This document shows positions 8,960 through 16,719 of a stretch of DNA of 35,163 nt, piece after piece. The stretch covers positions 1 to 35,163 of the forward strand of contig JBJEHD010000084.1 in NCBI GenBank assembly GCA_051875715.1. The letters are read 5' to 3'. Numbering within the stretch: the stretch's first letter is position 1; the number at the start of each line of letters is the position of its first letter. The notes under the pieces were generated by a model that had not been told where the DNA came from, did no database searches, and saw only the letters and a list, made by a program, of their open reading frames with translations. The DNA is from DYCT01 sp051875715 (GTDB lineage: Bacteria; Bacteroidota; Bacteroidia; Bacteroidales; Bacteroidaceae). The translations under genes and the position numbers were made by a program.

Positions 8960-8985
8960 TTTCACCCATTCCCAGACCTGCCACC

Positions 8986-9159
8986 ATGAAAAAGCCGTTA
9001 TCCCGCCCGCAAATCGTCTGCCTGCTGCTCCTCTGGATTGTGCTGTGTTTCCTCGTACTGACCACCTCGCCCCGACTGGACGGGCCGGTCATCCTCTCGC
9101 TGCTCATCTCGGGGGCACTCGTCTTTATTCCTTTATATAAGATGCTGCGCAAGAAGTAG
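8986..9159 (+). CDS. Small two-helix membrane protein
   Basis: A 57-aa protein starting MKKPLSRPQIVCLLLLW. It has two hydrophobic segments (about residues 9-27 and 34-50) separated by a short loop with TTSPRLDG, and ends KMLRKK, a positively charged tail. This pattern suggests a small inner-membrane hairpin protein with both ends in the cytoplasm. It lies 27 bp after the large hairpin and about 90 bp before the gdhA promoter. I do not recognise a family. Reality as a gene is supported mainly by its composition and the sensible start. Confidence 0.55.
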   Translation: MKKPLSRPQIVCLLLLWIVLCFLVLTTSPRLDGPVILSLLISGALVFIPLYKMLRKK

Positions 9160-9249
9160 CACACGCACACCTGCACACACCGTTTTGTTCGATAAACAGA
9201 AGGTTTGTACGCAATTTGTCATAAGAACAGGCATTTTATTTATAATCTG

Positions 9250-9280
9250 TTTGCATTTCTAATTTAATTACGTACTTTTG
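9250..9280 (+). promoter_or_regulatory. Bacteroidetes promoter of the NADP-type glutamate dehydrogenase gene
   Basis: TTTG (9250-9253), a 19-nt AT-rich spacer and TACTTTTG (9273-9280) match the Bacteroidetes housekeeping promoter closely. The expected start of transcription is near 9287, about 39 nt before the ATG. Confidence 0.85.
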
Positions 9281-9325
9281 CAACCGCAACAAAAGGAAAC
9301 AACCAATTAGATAAGAATACAGATT

Positions 9326-10663
9326 ATGAATGCAACCAAGGTATTAGAGGATTTAAAGAGAAGATTTCCCAACGAACCCGAGTATCATCAAGCCGTAGAA
9401 GAGGTGCTTGGCACCATCGAAGAAGAATACAACCGCCATCCGGAGTTTGACAAGGCCAACCTGATTGAGCGTCTGTGCATCCCCGACCGCGTGTACCAGT
9501 TCCGCGTCACGTGGGTGGACGACCGCGGCAACGTGCAGACCAACATGGGCTACCGCGTGCAGCACAACAACGCCATCGGCCCCTACAAAGGCGGCATCCG
9601 CTTCCACAGTTCGGTCAACCTCGGCATCCTGAAGTTCCTCGCATTCGAACAGACCTTCAAGAACTCCCTCACCACCCTGCCCATGGGCGGCGGCAAAGGC
9701 GGCTCGGACTTCTCGCCCCGTGGCAAGTCGAACGCCGAGGTGATGCGTTTCTGCCAGGCCTTCATGCTGGAGTTGTGGCGCCACATCGGTCCCGACGTGG
9801 ACGTTCCGGCCGGCGACATCGGCGTGGGCGGACGCGAAGTGGGCTTCATGTTCGGCATGTATAAGAAACTGACGCGCGAGTTCAGCGGCGTGCTGACCGG
9901 CAAGGGCCGCGAGTTCGGCGGTTCGCTCATCCGTCCCGAGGCTACGGGTTACGGCAACGTCTACTTCCTCATGGAGATGCTGAAGACCAGAGGCATGGAC
10001 CTGCAGGGCAAGACGGTGCTGATCTCCGGGTCGGGCAACGTGGCCCAGTACACGGCCGAAAAGGTGCTGCAGATGGGCGGAAAGGTGCTCACCATGAGCG
10101 ACTCGGACGGATACGTCTACGACCCCGAAGGCATCGACCGCGCCAAGTTGGACTACATCATGGAACTGAAGAACCTCTACCGGGGCCGCATCCGCGAATA
10201 TGCCGAGCAGTATCCGGGCGTAAAATACGTGGAGGGAGCCAAGCCCTGGGGCGAGAAGGCAGACATCGCCCTCCCCTCGGCCACTCAGAACGAAATCAAC
10301 GGCGACCAGGCGCGTCAGTTGGTGGCCAACGGCGTAATCGCCGTGAGCGAAGGTGCCAACATGCCCTCCACGCCCGAAGCCATCAAGGTGTTCCAGGAGG
10401 CCAAAATCCTCTATGCTCCGGGCAAGGCTGCCAACGCCGGCGGCGTGTCGGTATCGGGCCTGGAAATGACCCAGAACTCCGAACGCCTGTCGTGGAGCGC
10501 CGAGGAGGTGGACCAGAAGTTGCACCAAATCATGGAGAACATCCACGAGAACTGCGTGAAGTACGGCACCGAGTCCGACGGATACGTCAACTACGTGAAG
10601 GGGGCCAACATCGCCGGCTTCATGAAGGTGGCCAAGGCCATGATGGCGCAAGGCATCGTCTGA
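9326..10663 (+). CDS. gdhA: Glutamate dehydrogenase, NADP-type
   Basis: A hexameric family I glutamate dehydrogenase of 445 aa, interconverting 2-oxoglutarate plus ammonia and glutamate in the cytoplasm. Visible active-site residues include Lys88 in YKGGIRFH, Lys124 in GGGKGGSDF and Asp164 in PAGDIGVGGREVG. The Rossmann fold begins ISGSGNVAQYTAEK (GSGNVA 235-240), and the second strand ends TMSDSDG with Ser258-Asp259-Ser260. Ser at these two places is the pattern of NADP-dependent enzymes such as that of E. coli; the paralogue at 16720-18057 has Phe and Gly-Pro instead. The likely role is ammonia assimilation. It has its own promoter and a hairpin downstream, so it appears monocistronic. Cofactor preference is inferred from motifs. 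Confidence 0.95.
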   Translation: MNATKVLEDLKRRFPNEPEYHQAVEEVLGTIEEEYNRHPEFDKANLIERLCIPDRVYQFRVTWVDDRGNVQTNMGYRVQHNNAIGPYKGGIRFHSSVNLGILKFLAFEQTFKNSLTTLPMGGGKGGSDFSPRGKSNAEVMRFCQAFMLELWRHIGPDVDVPAGDIGVGGREVGFMFGMYKKLTREFSGVLTGKGREFGGSLIRPEATGYGNVYFLMEMLKTRGMDLQGKTVLISGSGNVAQYTAEKVLQMGGKVLTMSDSDGYVYDPEGIDRAKLDYIMELKNLYRGRIREYAEQYPGVKYVEGAKPWGEKADIALPSATQNEINGDQARQLVANGVIAVSEGANMPSTPEAIKVFQEAKILYAPGKAANAGGVSVSGLEMTQNSERLSWSAEEVDQKLHQIMENIHENCVKYGTESDGYVNYVKGANIAGFMKVAKAMMAQGIV

Positions 10664-10730
10664 CCCGGCGAATGTTCCCGGCCACACGACAACGGACATA
10701 GTTTTACGCGATATTTACAACTAAATGAGG

Positions 10731-10768
10731 GAGAGGAGCACCATCTGTCAAGATTGGATGCTCCTCTC
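10731..10768 (+). terminator. Hairpin downstream of gdhA
   Basis: GAGAGGAGCA (10731-10740) pairs perfectly with TGCTCCTCTC (10759-10768) around an 18-nt loop. It is followed by GCTATATAATTT, without a strong T-run. It probably ends the gdhA message. The rest of 10769-10944 shows no gene; a 79-codon frame there overlaps the hairpin and has no recognisable features. Confidence 0.55.
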
Positions 10769-10944
10769 GCTATATAATTTGGAGAAGAATCGATCCCACG
10801 CATTTCCGGCCGTTGGAGGAAAGCAGAAAAGTGCATCGGATACGGCATGGACTCAACCAACTTATATTCAACAGCAAAATCATTCATTCGACTCACCGTC
10901 CGACCCCTCCGGCACGCCAATACGCAACTTTCCGCCCCGAAAAG

Positions 10945-10975
10945 TTTGCCGCCTCGAATATTAGGTCTACCTTTG
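10945..10975 (+). promoter_or_regulatory. Consensus Bacteroidetes promoter of the lipoprotein/barrel pair
   Basis: TTTG (10945-10948), exactly 19 nt, then TACCTTTG (10968-10975). This fits the Bacteroidetes consensus fully and lies 48 bp before the ATG at 11024. Confidence 0.88.
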
Positions 10976-11023
10976 CCGCGTAAAAAACTTTTATATTCAT
11001 TCATCCATTAAAACAATTACGAC

Positions 11024-12154
11024 ATGAAGATTTTACATCGCACAAAGGCCCTTGCGGCCTGCGCACTGACGGCCGCACTGGCCATCGGTTGCACTGAAGA
11101 GCAATCCTCGCTGGAAATCAGCGATATGCCCGGCAAAGCTACCATCCAAGGACTCGTGACCTACAGCGAAGGAACCATCCTGGAAAACGGGAAGTTCAAG
11201 GAATTGATGAAGCCGGCCGCCGGCAAGCAGGTGGACATCCTGCTGAACAATGCCGACTATCAGTCGACGGCCAGCGGCAAGACGCTCTACAAGACCATCA
11301 AGACCGACGCCAACGGCCGTTTCTCCTTGGCTGTGCCCGTCCCGGTCGATGGAAACGTGACGGCCACCGTTCGTCCGCACGCTTTCGAGGGCGAATTCAA
11401 CACCGTGGAACGCATCAACAACGAAATCAAGGCCGTGAAGGACACGGTATATTTCTACACCACAGGACAGACCCTCACCCTTTCGTCCGGCGCCATCAAA
11501 ACGGCCGAGTGCGAGTATGACCAATACGACAGCCGCGACCAGGTGGCCACGTTCAACCAGTACGTGACCTTCGGCGGCGTGATCGGCAAGCAGATGGAGA
11601 AATACTATGCCGCCGTCAGCAACACCATCAAGGAAGAAGGTGCCAACAAGGGCAAACTGGACCTGGTAAGCGCACCGCGCCGCGTCACCTACTACGACAA
11701 GATGGCCAACGCGGACCTGCTCGTCAACGTGACGTACTACAGCCTGACACGCACGTACAACTGCACGACCAACGCCAACGGCGAATTCACGCTGAACATC
11801 CCCGTCAACGAACTGCCCTGCACCCTCACGTGCGAAATCGAGGCAATGCCCGTCGTGAGCGACTACACGTTCTACGAAGAAGTGGAAAAGGAATGGAGCG
11901 AAACGGAACTGGCCAAGTGGGCTTCGTACTACCAGTACCGCTTCCCCTACACCACCGACTACAAGAGCAAGACGGTGAAGGGCTACTATGCGTCGAGCAC
12001 AGTGAACAGCACATTCTCTTACAAAGTAGACCTGCCTCAGTCCTACAAATTCAAGATGATGAGCTTCGTTCCGACCGACGGCACCGAAGTCAGCCTCAAC
12101 GGCGAACTCTGGCTGGACGAACTGCTGGAGCAAGAGAAGAACAGCAACAACTAA
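11024..12154 (+). CDS. Lipoprotein with two carboxypeptidase-regulatory-like beta domains
   Basis: A 376-aa protein with a lipoprotein signal ending at Cys23 (ALAIGC), followed by TEEQ. It appears to hold two similar beta-sandwich regions, each with a TxANGxF turn: KTDANGRFSLAVPVP near residue 105 and TTNANGEFTLNIPV near 255. This is typical of CarboxypepD_reg/Cna-B-like domains. Between them are Tyr-rich stretches with alternating polar residues. The gene is followed after 20 nt by an outer-membrane barrel gene under the same strong promoter, so the two products probably act together at the outer membrane. No enzyme motif is visible. Function is unknown. Confidence 0.75.
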   Translation: MKILHRTKALAACALTAALAIGCTEEQSSLEISDMPGKATIQGLVTYSEGTILENGKFKELMKPAAGKQVDILLNNADYQSTASGKTLYKTIKTDANGRFSLAVPVPVDGNVTATVRPHAFEGEFNTVERINNEIKAVKDTVYFYTTGQTLTLSSGAIKTAECEYDQYDSRDQVATFNQYVTFGGVIGKQMEKYYAAVSNTIKEEGANKGKLDLVSAPRRVTYYDKMANADLLVNVTYYSLTRTYNCTTNANGEFTLNIPVNELPCTLTCEIEAMPVVSDYTFYEEVEKEWSETELAKWASYYQYRFPYTTDYKSKTVKGYYASSTVNSTFSYKVDLPQSYKFKMMSFVPTDGTEVSLNGELWLDELLEQEKNSNN

Positions 12155-12174
12155 CCCACTAACGACGCAACCGA

Positions 12175-13062
12175 ATGAAAAAGATTATTTCCTGCTTACT
12201 GATTGCGCTGCTCCCGATGGCGGCTGCCAGCGCACAAGAGAAGGCCCAGAAGCAGTACCTGCCCGAGGAGGGCGACTGGGCGCTGGGTATCGACGTGATT
12301 CCCTTGCTGAAATACGTGGGCAACGCCTTCAACGGCAACACGAACAACGACATCACCTACCTGGGCGGTGCGCCGTTCGTGAAAGAGAACGCCCGCTTCA
12401 AGAACCGGGGCCTGATGCCCGACGTGTCCATCCAGGGGAAATACATGCTGACGGACGAGTGGGGCCTGCGTGCCAACATCGGCCTCATGCTCCGTTCGAA
12501 GTACGACAACCGCTACGTGACCGACGATGCCGCCACCGCCCTCAACGGACTGAGCGAGGACAAGGTGGTGGACCAGGCACACAACTGGCGCAACGGCATG
12601 AGCATCATGCTGGGCAGCGAATACCGCAAGGGTAGCAAGCGCGTACAGGGTGTGTTCGGTTTCGGTGTCCTGTTCGCCTTCCAAAACGACAAGACCACCT
12701 ACACCTACGGCAACGAGATGACGGCCATCAACCAGACCCCGAGCACGAACTTCGCCGGCATATACGACGCCAACAACCGCCGTCTGACGAAGACCAACGG
12801 CAAAGCCTCCGACTTCTACGCCGGCATCACGGGCAGCGCAGGCATCGAATGGTTCGTCGCCCCGAAGATTTCGCTGGGCGCAGAGGTGAACCTGAGCATG
12901 TACTACATCTTCGGCGGACAGCAGTACGAAGAGCGCGAGGGCTACAACGCCAACCTCGGCCGCGTAGAGACCCGCACGGACCTGGTACGTCCTCGCTACC
13001 GCGAGTTCTACCTCGGCACGGAAAGCCTGGGCGGCTCGCTCAACATGACGTTCTACTTCTGA
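12175..13062 (+). CDS. BT1926-family-like outer-membrane beta-barrel protein
   Basis: A 295-aa protein with a signal peptide (MKKIISCLLIALLPMAAASAQ) and alternating hydrophobic/polar strands (WGLRANIGLML, SIMLGSEYRKGSKRVQGV, ISLGAEVNLSMYYIFG). It ends with NMTFYF, whose terminal Phe is typical of barrels folded by BAM. The opening GDWALGIDVIPLLKYVGNAF resembles the family named after B. thetaiotaomicron BT1926. It sits 20 nt after the lipoprotein gene and ends 28 nt before a strong terminator, giving a two-gene operon. Role could be structural or channel-forming; no substrate can be read. Confidence 0.82.
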   Translation: MKKIISCLLIALLPMAAASAQEKAQKQYLPEEGDWALGIDVIPLLKYVGNAFNGNTNNDITYLGGAPFVKENARFKNRGLMPDVSIQGKYMLTDEWGLRANIGLMLRSKYDNRYVTDDAATALNGLSEDKVVDQAHNWRNGMSIMLGSEYRKGSKRVQGVFGFGVLFAFQNDKTTYTYGNEMTAINQTPSTNFAGIYDANNRRLTKTNGKASDFYAGITGSAGIEWFVAPKISLGAEVNLSMYYIFGGQQYEEREGYNANLGRVETRTDLVRPRYREFYLGTESLGGSLNMTFYF

Positions 13063-13090
13063 TTCCGACCGAACGTCCGCATAAAGGCAG

Positions 13091-13129
13091 AAAGCCCTGC
13101 AAGGAACACGACTCCTTGCAGGGCTTTTT
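13091..13129 (+). terminator. Strong intrinsic terminator
   Basis: A perfect 15-bp stem (13091-13105 with 13113-13127, arm AAAGCCCTGCAAGGA) with a 7-nt loop is followed by TTTTT. It is a textbook rho-independent terminator for the lipoprotein/barrel operon. Confidence 0.92.
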
Positions 13130-13154
13130 CGCATCTCTTCGGCCGCCGGCTTTT

Positions 13155-13320
13155 AACCCAAAACGGTCATTAGGCCATTATGCGCAAACGAACTTTCTTT
13201 TTGGCATCTGCGTTCCCGTTTCTCGGTTACAATGGAGCCCCATTGCGCCCTCAAAACGAGAACACATCTGCTCAAAAACAAAAGTCGTTATCATCATAAC
13301 GCTAACGACCGATTTGGGTT
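13155..13320. repeat. Inverted-repeat element 2
   Basis: The left end AACCCAAAACGGTCATTAG and the reverse complement of the right end (AACCCAAATCGGTCGTTAG) agree at 17 of 19 positions, spanning 166 bp. The right half carries TTATCATC before the end, as in element 3. It lies between two converging genes and the interior has no convincing gene. The right end is followed within 20 bp by 11-bp and 22-bp arrays. Confidence 0.75.
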
Positions 13321-13339
13321 TAAACGTCGTTTAAACGGC

Positions 13340-13394
13340 ATTGCAACGCTGTTGCAACGCCGTTGCAAGACCATTGCAAGACCATTGCAAACGC
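13340..13394. repeat. 11-bp tandem repeat (five units)
   Basis: Five head-to-tail 11-mers of form (A/G)TTGCAA(C/G)(G/A)C(C/T) start at 13340, 13351, 13362, 13373 and 13384; the last unit, ATTGCAAACGC, drifts slightly from this form. Each contains the palindrome TTGCAA. The period is half of the 22-bp array that continues without a break at 13395. Confidence 0.85.
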
Positions 13395-13471
13395 GTGCGC
13401 ACACGAAGGCAAATGCGTGTACACGTGAAGGCAAACGCGTGTACACGCGAAGGCAGATACGTGCGCACGCG
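13395..13471. repeat. 22-bp-period array (array C)
   Basis: Units start at 13395, 13417 and 13439, with a final half unit at 13461. Each has a palindromic core (GTGCGCAC or GTGTACAC) followed by a spacer such as GAAGGCAAACGC. It is the best-conserved of the four arrays and lies 13 bp beyond the stop codon of the reverse-strand receiver/PPDK-like gene. Confidence 0.88.
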
Positions 13472-13483
13472 TTTTATCCTGTC

Positions 13484-16450
13484 TCACGACCCCTTCGGCA
13501 GCATCACCACGCCCCGGTTCTTCTTGCCGTCCATCTTCACCGTCAGCGGATGGTCGAAGTGCACATGGCGCAGGAACTTCGTTTCGAACACCGCCGGCTG
13601 CGCATCCAGGAAAGCCTGGTTGTACACCCCGTCGCCCCGGAAGGCGTTGATGGTGAAATAGCCTACGCCGAACGACGTCAGGTTCTGGAAGAAGTGCGTG
13701 CCCTGGCTGGGGTCTACGCGGTAGTTCGTCAGCCCCGCCTCCACGATGACCCTGGCCGCCGAGATGTGCGGCCACTTCACCGGGATGCCTAGCCACGAAT
13801 CGCTGCTTCCCCAGCGGCCCGGGCCCACCAGCACGTAGTTCTTGCCCGCCGCGAGGAACTGTTGGTTCAGTTGCTCTATCTCGTACGCGATCGTCGGGTT
13901 GTTCGAGGCCGAATAGCCATCCGTCTTCACATACACCACGTCCTGCAGGTCCGTCATGATGCCGTGCCCCAGCGAGTTCTCCGAGCGCAGCAGCACCTCG
14001 TCGTCCGGGATGAGCGACAAGTCCTCGTCCAGCATCTCCTTGCTGTCCACGATCGGCCGTATCTGCAGCAGGTAAAACGTGCCCGACTTGCCGTTCTCCT
14101 TGTTCAGCGTGACCGCGAACTCGATTTCCACCGGCCGGCGCATCTCGCCCTGCCCGTGCTCCAGCACCAGCTGCAGGATACGCGCCAAGGGGAACACGTC
14201 GTGCTGCAGCACGTTGGCAAACGTGAGCAGTTTCCGTCCGCCCGGGTAGTAGCCGTCGCGTATCACCTGGTCGTAAGGGTCGTAGGTCGACACGATGTAG
14301 CGCAGCGAGCCGTCCTCCTCGGCATCCTTCACCCGCAGTTTCAGCAGGTTGAAGCCGTCGTCGATGGAGAAGTTCTCGCCCACGTTCCGCAGGTCGAGCG
14401 CATAAAACTGCGTCTGCGTCTCGCGCAAGGCCATCTCCATCTCGCTGGTCTGCAGCACCTGGTTCGGGTGGTAAGGCGAGAAGCGCAGCGTCATGCCTCC
14501 GTCCACGATGTACTTGCCCAGCCCCAGCGCCAGGTTCACCGTCCCCTCCTCGGGACGTTCGTCGCCGATGGGATAATAGTTGAGCGAACGCGCCACGCCC
14601 GACATGGTCGGGTAGAACCGTTCGCCATACGAATTACCGACCACCTGCTGCAGGATGACGGCCATCTTCTCCTGGTCGATGACGTTCGACGTGGCCTGCA
14701 TATACGCCTTGCTGTCGCGGTAATAGACCGAGGCATACACGCCCTTGATGGCATCGCTCAGCATGCGCAGCATCTCATATTTGTCGTCGAGATAAGGAAT
14801 CATGTAGGTCGAATAGATGCCCGCGAAGGGCTGGTAGTGCGAGTCCTCCAGCAGGCTGGACGAACGGATGGCGATGGGCGCCTTCACCACGTCGAAGAAC
14901 GTGAAGAAGTCCTCCACCAGGCGGTCGGGCAGTTTGGCCTTCAGGAAATACTTCAGGATGACATCGTCCGGCGCATCCGACAAAGCTACCTGGTACAGGT
15001 TGTTCGTGTCCATGAACTCATCGAACACGTCCGTACACAGCACCACCGTCTTCGGGATGGCCACCTCGGCGTTCTCGAACTGCTCGAACTCCGGATGATG
15101 CTTCACCATGTTGTCGATGAACGCCAGGCCGCGGCCCTTTCCGCCCAGCGAGCCTTCGCCGATGCGGGCGAAGTTGGAGTAGCGGTCGAACCGGTCGCGC
15201 TTGAACACGGCCACCACGCCCTGATTCTTCATCTTGCGGTACTTCACAATCGACTCGAAGATGATGCGCCGGTGCGCATCCACGTCTTGCAGGCTGTCCC
15301 ACGTGATCTGCTTCAGAAACTCCGCCACCGGGAACATGGCCCGCGAGTAGAGCCAACGCGACACGTGGTTGCGGCTGATGTGGTAGAGGAACGATTCCTT
15401 CGGGATGGCGAAGATGACGTTCTGCAGTTCCTTCAGATTTCGCACCCGGGCGATTTCCTCGCGGGTGGTCGGGTTGCGGAAGATGAAGTCGCCGAACCCG
15501 AAATGGTCCGACACGGCCTGCCGCAGGTCGATGTTCATCTTCTTCGAATTCTTGTCGATGAAGCTGGCGTGGAAACGCGAGGCGTACACCCGGTTCTCCG
15601 TCTCCGACGACTGCATGATGACCGGCAGGAACTCGTCGTGCTTGCGCACCTCCGACACGAACTTCACCCCCGCCAGGGCGTCCGTCACACCTCCACGCGG
15701 AAAACGCACGTCGGTGATGATGCCCAACACGTTGTCGGCATACTTCTCGTACAGCGCCGTAGCCTCCTCGTACGACCGCGCCAAGGCAATCTTGGGCCGT
15801 CCGCGCATCCGCAGCGTCTGCTGGTGCGCGTTCAGTGCCTCGGTCGAAAATTCCTGGCTCTGCTTCAGCACGAACTTGAACAAGTAAGGCAGCACCGACG
15901 AATAGAAACGGATGGAATCCTCCACCAACAGAATCACCTGCACGCCCACCTCCTTCACATCGTGCTCGAGGTTCATCTTGTCCTCGATCAGTTTGATGAT
16001 GGACAGCAGCAAGTCCGTATTCCCCAGCCAGCAGAACACATACTCGAACATACTCAGGTCCTCGTGCTCCATGCGCTGGGTGATGCCATGCGAGAAAGGA
16101 GTCAGCACCACCAGCGGAATATGCTCGTATTCCTTCTTTATATTACGCGCAATCTGGAAACTGTCGCAGTTGTCCGTGCCCGGCATGCAGATGACCAGGT
16201 CGAACGGGATGTTGTTCAACTGCCGCCAGGCCTCCTCCTCGGTCGACACCTGGGTGAAACGCGGAGGATAGCGCAGACTCAGTTCGGTGTATTCATTGAA
16301 GATTTTCTCGTCGATGCGTCCGTCGTCCTCCAGCATGAAAGCATCGTAGGGATTGGCCACCAGCAAGACGTTGAAAATACGCTTCGTCATCAGATTGACA
16401 AACGAAGTGTCCTTGAAATAAAGTTGACTCAGTTTTAATTTACTAAGCAT
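13484..16450 (-). CDS. Receiver-domain/PPDK-like ATP-grasp fusion protein (PEP/pyruvate-binding domain family)
   Basis: A 988-aa cytoplasmic protein. Residues about 26-160 resemble a degenerate receiver (VLLVANP; FDLVICMPG, where the phosphoacceptor Asp seems replaced). Residues about 170-310 form a more complete receiver: Glu177-Asp178, Asp247 in IITDVRFPR, Ser281/Ser282 and Lys300. After a linker, residues about 425-810 match the PPDK/PEP-synthase nucleotide-binding domain (GSLGGKGRGLAF, IAIRSSSLLED, PFAGIYSTY, YLLQIRPIV). There is no GGxTSH-type phosphohistidine swivel domain and no C-terminal PEP barrel. Instead a ~190-aa domain with LVGPGRWGSSDSWLGIPVKW follows. It therefore cannot be a complete dikinase. 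I chose ATG 16450; an ATG at 16507 would give 19 more residues. The reaction is unknown; a phosphorylation-controlled ATP-dependent activity is inferred. Confidence 0.82.
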   Translation of the reverse strand: MLSKLKLSQLYFKDTSFVNLMTKRIFNVLLVANPYDAFMLEDDGRIDEKIFNEYTELSLRYPPRFTQVSTEEEAWRQLNNIPFDLVICMPGTDNCDSFQIARNIKKEYEHIPLVVLTPFSHGITQRMEHEDLSMFEYVFCWLGNTDLLLSIIKLIEDKMNLEHDVKEVGVQVILLVEDSIRFYSSVLPYLFKFVLKQSQEFSTEALNAHQQTLRMRGRPKIALARSYEEATALYEKYADNVLGIITDVRFPRGGVTDALAGVKFVSEVRKHDEFLPVIMQSSETENRVYASRFHASFIDKNSKKMNIDLRQAVSDHFGFGDFIFRNPTTREEIARVRNLKELQNVIFAIPKESFLYHISRNHVSRWLYSRAMFPVAEFLKQITWDSLQDVDAHRRIIFESIVKYRKMKNQGVVAVFKRDRFDRYSNFARIGEGSLGGKGRGLAFIDNMVKHHPEFEQFENAEVAIPKTVVLCTDVFDEFMDTNNLYQVALSDAPDDVILKYFLKAKLPDRLVEDFFTFFDVVKAPIAIRSSSLLEDSHYQPFAGIYSTYMIPYLDDKYEMLRMLSDAIKGVYASVYYRDSKAYMQATSNVIDQEKMAVILQQVVGNSYGERFYPTMSGVARSLNYYPIGDERPEEGTVNLALGLGKYIVDGGMTLRFSPYHPNQVLQTSEMEMALRETQTQFYALDLRNVGENFSIDDGFNLLKLRVKDAEEDGSLRYIVSTYDPYDQVIRDGYYPGGRKLLTFANVLQHDVFPLARILQLVLEHGQGEMRRPVEIEFAVTLNKENGKSGTFYLLQIRPIVDSKEMLDEDLSLIPDDEVLLRSENSLGHGIMTDLQDVVYVKTDGYSASNNPTIAYEIEQLNQQFLAAGKNYVLVGPGRWGSSDSWLGIPVKWPHISAARVIVEAGLTNYRVDPSQGTHFFQNLTSFGVGYFTINAFRGDGVYNQAFLDAQPAVFETKFLRHVHFDHPLTVKMDGKKNRGVVMLPKGS

Positions 16451-16663
16451 CGCATTTTCTTCTATTAGTATGTATAAGGTAGAGCAAAAGTGAGAAAAAA
16501 ATAGCAATCAGCCAACAGCCGCGCCCATATTCCTTCATTCTGTCATTTGCGCCGGCCTCCGCCCGCCCGCGTCCGTATCCGCACCGATTCCCCGAAAACT
16601 ATCTTTTTATCATTCTTAACGCAAAATTTCGCCTAAAAGATTAGGCTCATACAATAAAATCCA

Positions 16664-16671
16664 TATCTTTG
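16664..16671 (+). promoter_or_regulatory. -7 element of the NAD-type glutamate dehydrogenase gene
   Basis: TATCTTTG matches TAnnTTTG, 48 bp upstream of the ATG. The -33 region (TTAG at 16641-16644) is poor, which could mean activator dependence. The 16451-16663 gap otherwise shows nothing recognisable. Confidence 0.6.
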
Positions 16672-16719
16672 CCCCTGTAATTGTTGACAAAATAACAATA
16701 ACCCTTAACATACAATATT

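Noticed and set aside
6710..8965. A 751-codon frame opposite the malic enzyme gene
   Set aside because: Antisense shadow with low-complexity His/Val/Gly/Asp content; the forward strand matches a known two-domain enzyme over its full length.
10725..10964. A 79-codon frame between gdhA and the lipoprotein gene
   Set aside because: It overlaps the hairpin and the consensus promoter region and its product shows no hydrophobic core or family resemblance.
13232..13792. Forward open frame across element 2 and the repeat arrays (186 codons)
   Set aside because: It crosses a mobile-like element and tandem repeats and then runs antisense to the receiver/PPDK-like gene; its sequence is repetitive Arg/His/Thr from the repeats.
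13862..16438. An 858-codon open frame opposite the receiver/PPDK-like gene
   Set aside because: Its composition is that of an antisense shadow (very high His, Arg, Val, Leu, Gln) and it has no recognisable domain, while the reverse strand has receiver and ATP-grasp motifs.
13484..16450. Annotation as pyruvate phosphate dikinase or PEP synthase
   Set aside because: The phosphohistidine swivel and C-terminal PEP-binding barrel needed for catalysis are absent.
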